Assembly (NCBI GenBank): GCA_052117325.1
Contig: JBQKJJ010000002.1
DNA length: 64,000 nucleotides
DNA from: CAG-964 sp902789345
Lineage (GTDB): Bacteria; Bacillota; Clostridia; Oscillospirales; Acutalibacteraceae
Reading direction: 5' to 3' (one strand)
Position 1 is the stretch's first letter. Every line of letters begins with the position of its first letter. The notes beneath the pieces are model-generated. The model ran no database searches, was not told where the DNA came from, and saw only the letters and a program-made list of their open reading frames with translations. A program made the position numbers and the translations under genes. Shown piece by piece: positions 60,364 through 64,000 of the stretch.

Positions 60364-60392
60364 TTGACAGTAGTCATTTGCTGTGCTAATAT
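60364..60392 (+). promoter_or_regulatory. Promoter of ireB
   Basis: TTGACA (60364-60369), 17 bases and TAATAT (60387-60392). The start codon is about 57 bases further on. Confidence 0.7.
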
Positions 60393-60449
60393 TTAACTAT
60401 GGTATATATTAGCTGTAAGCTATATTAAATTTAACGGAGGTGTTTTTGT

Positions 60450-60692
60450 ATGGACAAGACAATGGTTTTTTCACTGGGCAATGACAAAGAGGAATCATTT
60501 AGAAAAAACCTAAAAATCGTGTATGACGCTTTAAAGGAAAAGGGCTACAACCCTATTAACCAAATGGTAGGCTATATTCTTTCGGAAGACCCTACATACA
60601 TCACTACCCACAAAAACGCCAGAGCGATTATCAGCAAAATGGAGCGAGATGAAATTTTAGAGGTTTTGCTAAAGTCTTACCTAAACAAATAA
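60450..60692 (+). CDS. ireB: IreB-family regulatory phosphoprotein
   Basis: IreB is a small protein phosphorylated by PASTA-type Ser/Thr kinases in Firmicutes and affects cephalosporin tolerance in Enterococcus. The 80-residue protein has the family core ALKEKGYNPINQMVGYILSE and the basic-acidic tail IISKMERDEILEVLLKSYL. The N-terminus TMVFSLGNDKEES holds a Thr that could be the phosphosite. In many Firmicutes it is followed by ruvX; here it stands alone, upstream of ddl and murF, two wall-precursor genes. Confidence 0.92.
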   Translation: MDKTMVFSLGNDKEESFRKNLKIVYDALKEKGYNPINQMVGYILSEDPTYITTHKNARAIISKMERDEILEVLLKSYLNK

Positions 60693-60730
60693 AAGCGTTA
60701 AGCAAAATATTACAGCTGACAGGCTGTTTA

Positions 60731-60768
60731 AAAGGGATATTCCATACTGTTTGGAGTATCTCTTTTTT
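60731..60768 (+). terminator. Terminator after ireB
   Basis: AGGGATATTCC pairs imperfectly with GGAGTATCTCTT and is followed by TTTTCTTTG. Confidence 0.65.
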
Positions 60769-60984
60769 CTTTGTAATTTTTTAACTGCAAGGTTGTATCA
60801 GCCCCATAAATTACATAAAATATATAAATTTAATAGTCTTATTTCTTGGTAGGAGTTTAGCATAAAAATAAAAGGGTATTTACTGTTGATTTGTAGGCAT
60901 AAATATAGACTTGAGAAAATATGTGTGATAAAATGTAAACATATGTGCAAATCTTTAAATGCATTTGAAAGGATATGATACCAA

Positions 60985-62031
60985 ATGAATATTGTTGTGC
61001 TTGCAGGCGGTATAAGCAGCGAAAGAGATGTTTCCATAATTACAGGTAAAAGAGTAGCCGAGGCTTTAAGAGAAAAGGGCCACAAGGTTTGCCTGCTTGA
61101 TGTGTATATGGGTTACGAGGGTAACGACCTTGAAAACATATTTGATGTTGACTATGATTTTACTAAGAATATACAGAGTGTAGGCGAATGTGCGCCGGAC
61201 ATTGAAAAGGTTAAGGCCAGCAGAAATACTAAAAATCCTAACTGCTATTTCGGCAACAATGTTATCGATATTTGCAGCAGAGCAGATATAGTCTTTATGG
61301 CACTGCATGGCGATGTAGGCGAAAACGGCCAGTTACAGGCAGCCTTTGACATTTTGGGCATTAAGTACACCGGTGCAGGCTACATAGGCAGCGCATTGGC
61401 TATGAATAAAAGCCTTTCTAAAAAAATGTTTTTAACAAGCGGTATTCCTACCCCACAGGGCAAGCTCTACACTTCAAAAAGCAACTACGACAACTGGAAC
61501 AGCTTTCCTTGCGTAGTAAAGCCTTGCTCAGGCGGCTCAAGTGTAGGTGTTGCCATACCGCAGAACAGAGCCGAGTTTGAAAAAGCAATGACAGATGCCT
61601 TTTCATACGAAGACGAGGTTTTGGTTGAAGAGTATGTAAAGGGACGAGAGTTTTCTATTGGCGTAGTAGCCGGCAGAGCACTGCCTATTATTGAAATATG
61701 TCCAAAAGAGGGCTTCTATGATTATAAAAATAAATATCAGGCAGGACTTACAGACGACATTTGCCCTGCCCCATTGCCCGAGGATATTACCTTTGCAATG
61801 CAGAGTATGGCGGTAAAGGTTGCAAACACTTTAATGCTGGAGGCATACTCAAGAATTGACTTCCTGCTGGACAGCAACAACCAAATGTACTGTTTAGAGG
61901 CAAACACACTGCCGGGTATGACGCCTACAAGCCTGCTGCCGCAGGAAGCACTGGCAGAGGGCACAGCTTATGCCGATTTGGTAGAACAGCTGGTACAAGA
62001 ATCATTAAAAAAATACAACAAGGTGAGCTGA
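60985..62031 (+). CDS. ddl: D-alanine--D-alanine ligase
   Basis: Ddl joins two D-alanines for peptidoglycan precursors. The 348-residue ATP-grasp protein begins MNIVVLAGGISSERDVSIIT and has ALHGDVGENGQLQAAFDIL, the ATP-binding CVVKPCSGGSSVGVA, EEYVKGREFSIGV and the metal-binding CLEANTLPGMTPTSLLP. An insertion of about 40 residues near 50-90 makes it slightly longer than E. coli Ddl. The LPGMT ending is that of D-Ala-D-Ala ligases. Its stop abuts the murF start. Confidence 0.94.
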   Translation: MNIVVLAGGISSERDVSIITGKRVAEALREKGHKVCLLDVYMGYEGNDLENIFDVDYDFTKNIQSVGECAPDIEKVKASRNTKNPNCYFGNNVIDICSRADIVFMALHGDVGENGQLQAAFDILGIKYTGAGYIGSALAMNKSLSKKMFLTSGIPTPQGKLYTSKSNYDNWNSFPCVVKPCSGGSSVGVAIPQNRAEFEKAMTDAFSYEDEVLVEEYVKGREFSIGVVAGRALPIIEICPKEGFYDYKNKYQAGLTDDICPAPLPEDITFAMQSMAVKVANTLMLEAYSRIDFLLDSNNQMYCLEANTLPGMTPTSLLPQEALAEGTAYADLVEQLVQESLKKYNKVS

Positions 62032-63399
62032 ATGAAGAAACTAACTTTACAGGAAGTTGCAAATGCCTGTGGCGGCAAACTTACCCAACCGCAATATGCC
62101 AACAAAACAATAACGGCAATAACTACCGACAGCCGAAAGGCAACAGACAACACATTGTTTATTCCGCTAAAGGGCGAACGGGCTGACGGCCACAACTTTA
62201 TTTTACAAACCTTTCAGTCCGGTGCTGTATGCAGTCTGTCTGAAAAGGAAATTGACACAGAAAATCCTGTTATTATGGTTGAATCCTGCTACCAAGCTAT
62301 AAAGGATATTGCAGAATATTACCGTTCTCTATTTAATATTCCTGTAATAGGCATTACAGGAAGTGTGGGTAAAACCAGCACAAAAGAAATGATAGCGTCG
62401 GTGCTTAGCCAAAGCTACAATGTACACAAAACACAAGGCAATTTTAATAACGAGCTTGGCGTGCCTCTTACTATTTTCGGCTTAGAGGAAGAGCATCAGG
62501 TTGCTGTTGTTGAAATGGGCATAAGCGACTTTGGTGAAATGACAAGATTAAGCAAAATTGTGAAGCCTACAATTTCTGTTATAACAAACATAGGTGACTG
62601 CCACCTTGAAAATTTAGGCGACAGAAACGGCGTGCTAAAGGCAAAAGCAGAAATGTTTAAATACCTAGCCAAGGACGGCAGGGTATTTTTAAACGGTGAC
62701 GACAGCCACCTTTCCACCGTAACTGCGGTAAACGGCAGCAGCCCTGTGTTTTACGGCATAAACAAAGGCAACAATACATATTACAGTGAAAACATTAACA
62801 ACCAAGGAATTAAAGGTATAAGCTGTACATTGTGCACACCAACAAACAAGCTTGAGGTTACTATACCGGCTATAGGGACATATATGGTGGCCAACGCCCT
62901 TGTAGCTGTTGCAATAGGTGAATATTTAGGTATGGAGCCTGCACAGATTAAAAAAGGCGTAGAAAGCTACAAAACAGTAGGCAGTCGTGACGGTGTAATA
63001 GAAACTGAATATATCACTATTATTGACGACTGCTACAACGCCAACCCTGTTTCGGTTAAGGGCGGTATTGATACTCTTACGAATTTCAGCGGCAGAACCG
63101 TATGTGTTTTAGGCGATATGAAAGAACTGGGTGCAAACAGCAGACAACTTCATTACGATACTGGAAAATACGCCAAAGACAAGGGCGTAGATGTGTTGGT
63201 GGCTGTGGGTGACGACGCTGTTGACATTGCAGAGGGCGCAAAGGGCGGCAATACAGCTGTTTATTACTTTGAAAATGTGGCAGAAGCCATTGACAGCCTT
63301 AAAAACATTATAAAAAAGAACGATACTGTTTTGGTTAAGGCATCAAGAGCAATGCGTTTAGAGCAGGTTGTAAATGCTCTAAAGGAGCTGAAAGCCTAA
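62032..63399 (+). CDS. murF: UDP-N-acetylmuramoyl-tripeptide--D-alanyl-D-alanine ligase
   Basis: MurF adds D-Ala-D-Ala, the product of the adjacent ddl gene, to the UDP-MurNAc-tripeptide. The 455-residue Mur ligase has ITTDSRKATDNTLFIPLKG at the N-terminus, the P-loop GITGSVGKTSTKEM (about 107-120), NNELGVPLTIF, VVEMGISDFGEM and the C-terminal DDCYNANPVSVKGGI. The start ATG directly follows the ddl TGA, with AAGGTGAG inside ddl as ribosome binding site. Confidence 0.95.
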   Translation: MKKLTLQEVANACGGKLTQPQYANKTITAITTDSRKATDNTLFIPLKGERADGHNFILQTFQSGAVCSLSEKEIDTENPVIMVESCYQAIKDIAEYYRSLFNIPVIGITGSVGKTSTKEMIASVLSQSYNVHKTQGNFNNELGVPLTIFGLEEEHQVAVVEMGISDFGEMTRLSKIVKPTISVITNIGDCHLENLGDRNGVLKAKAEMFKYLAKDGRVFLNGDDSHLSTVTAVNGSSPVFYGINKGNNTYYSENINNQGIKGISCTLCTPTNKLEVTIPAIGTYMVANALVAVAIGEYLGMEPAQIKKGVESYKTVGSRDGVIETEYITIIDDCYNANPVSVKGGIDTLTNFSGRTVCVLGDMKELGANSRQLHYDTGKYAKDKGVDVLVAVGDDAVDIAEGAKGGNTAVYYFENVAEAIDSLKNIIKKNDTVLVKASRAMRLEQVVNALKELKA

Positions 63400-63534
63400 G
63401 CCTTTTTTGTAAATATAAAATTCATAACAAATATTATTTTCTTGTGGGTTTATACACCTAAACTATGTGGTGCAATATTTACAGACATCAATATTTATAA
63501 AATAAATACAGTATTATTTATTACCTATAATTTA

Positions 63535-63595
63535 AAAATCCTCCCAACATAACGGGCAATGCAAAAAGCAATTACCGTTATACCGGGAGGATTTT
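63535..63595 (+). terminator. Terminator between convergent murF and spoVAE
   Basis: AAAATCCTCCC and GGGAGGATTTT pair at the base of a long hairpin that also holds AACGG...CCGTT. T-rich tails occur on both strands. Confidence 0.75.
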
Positions 63596-63613
63596 CTGTT
63601 ATAAAGCCTTTTA

Positions 63614-63976
63614 TCAGCTTTTGTCCCTTTGTTTGGTTATAAGTGCAAAAAGGTATCCAAAAACTATAGCAGAGGCTATGCCTGCCGCCGCAGCTGTAAC
63701 ACCGCCTGTTATTATACCCAAAGCGTCATCGCTTGCTATTGCTTTCTTTACGCCCTCTGCCATAGTATAGCCAAAGCCGCTTAGCGGTACTGTAGCACCG
63801 GCACCGGCAAAGTCTACAATAGGCTTGTAAATACCTATAGCCGTCAGCACAACACCCAGCACTACAAAGCTTACAAGTATTCTTGCAGGGGTTAGTTTTG
63901 TTTTATCAATAAGTATTTGACCTATTACGCATATTAGCCCGCCTACCCAAAAGGCGTTAATATAATCCATTAACAT
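63614..63976 (-). CDS. spoVAE: Stage V sporulation protein AE
   Basis: SpoVAE is part of the spore inner-membrane SpoVA channel that moves dipicolinic acid. The 120-residue protein has four hydrophobic segments and the family stretches FWVGGLICVIGQILIDKTKL and ATVPLSGFGYTMAEGVKKAI. GAGAGG lies eight bases before the ATG at 63974-63976. Other spoVA genes would be expected upstream, beyond the window edge. Together with spoVT it indicates sporulation capacity. Confidence 0.93.
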   Translation of the reverse strand: MLMDYINAFWVGGLICVIGQILIDKTKLTPARILVSFVVLGVVLTAIGIYKPIVDFAGAGATVPLSGFGYTMAEGVKKAIASDDALGIITGGVTAAAAGIASAIVFGYLFALITKQRDKS

Positions 63977-64000
63977 AAGGTTTACCTCTCTTTTATTAGT

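Overview
The window looks like chromosomal DNA of an anaerobic, spore-forming gut clostridium of the Ruminococcus/Oscillospiraceae kind. The pointers are cohesin- and dockerin-bearing secreted proteins, SpoVT and SpoVAE, an NfnAB ferredoxin:NADP transhydrogenase, an AgrB/AgrD pair and T-box control of pheST. A relative of Ruminococcus bromii would fit the small scaffoldin set, but the species is an inference. No phage, insertion sequence, rRNA or CRISPR array was seen.

Layout. 1-3400 (minus): end of mtnN, then rsmE, ogt (apparent frameshift near its end) and ilvD. 3600-8940 (minus): three secreted cohesin proteins, namely a large scaffoldin with four cohesin-like modules and a dockerin, a membrane-anchored cohesin, and a small cohesin-dockerin adaptor. 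9295-10308: galE. 10700-11520: agrBD with its own promoter and a direct repeat. 11660-14970: a two-permease ABC system. 15290-22090 (plus): the aromatic operon aroF-tyrA-aroB-aroA-aroC-pheA, preceded by a consensus promoter, a Phe/Tyr-rich leader peptide and a terminator. 22190-36980: mixed genes (LOG protein, AraC and XRE regulators, Rieske oxidoreductase, D-lactate dehydrogenase, GtrA plus glycosyltransferase, alanine symporter, DHHW-type protein, Nudix hydrolase, aminotransferase). 37372-37541: tRNA-Thr and tRNA-Tyr. 37898-43955: gltD and gltB. 44654-48766: ychF, tRNA-Leu with a tandem repeat, nfnB and nfnA. 49062-56167: asnB, spoVT, an S66 peptidase, nnrD and small unknowns. 56530-63399 (plus): T-box, pheS, pheT, ireB, ddl, murF. 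63614-63976: spoVAE.

How the parts fit. Phenylalanine supply and use appear to be sensed twice with different RNA devices. Synthesis is preceded by what reads as a ribosome-mediated attenuator: 8 of 16 consecutive leader-peptide residues are Phe or Tyr, and the segment right after its stop codon can pair with the 5' arm of the terminator. Phe-tRNA charging is preceded by a T-box with a UUC specifier. Nitrogen genes (gltBD, asnB, nfnAB) lie within 13 kb of each other. The most novel-looking items are the aromatic attenuator and an AgrD-like peptide with serine where the ring-forming cysteine is expected. Pairings and promoters were read by eye; no folding or database search was run.
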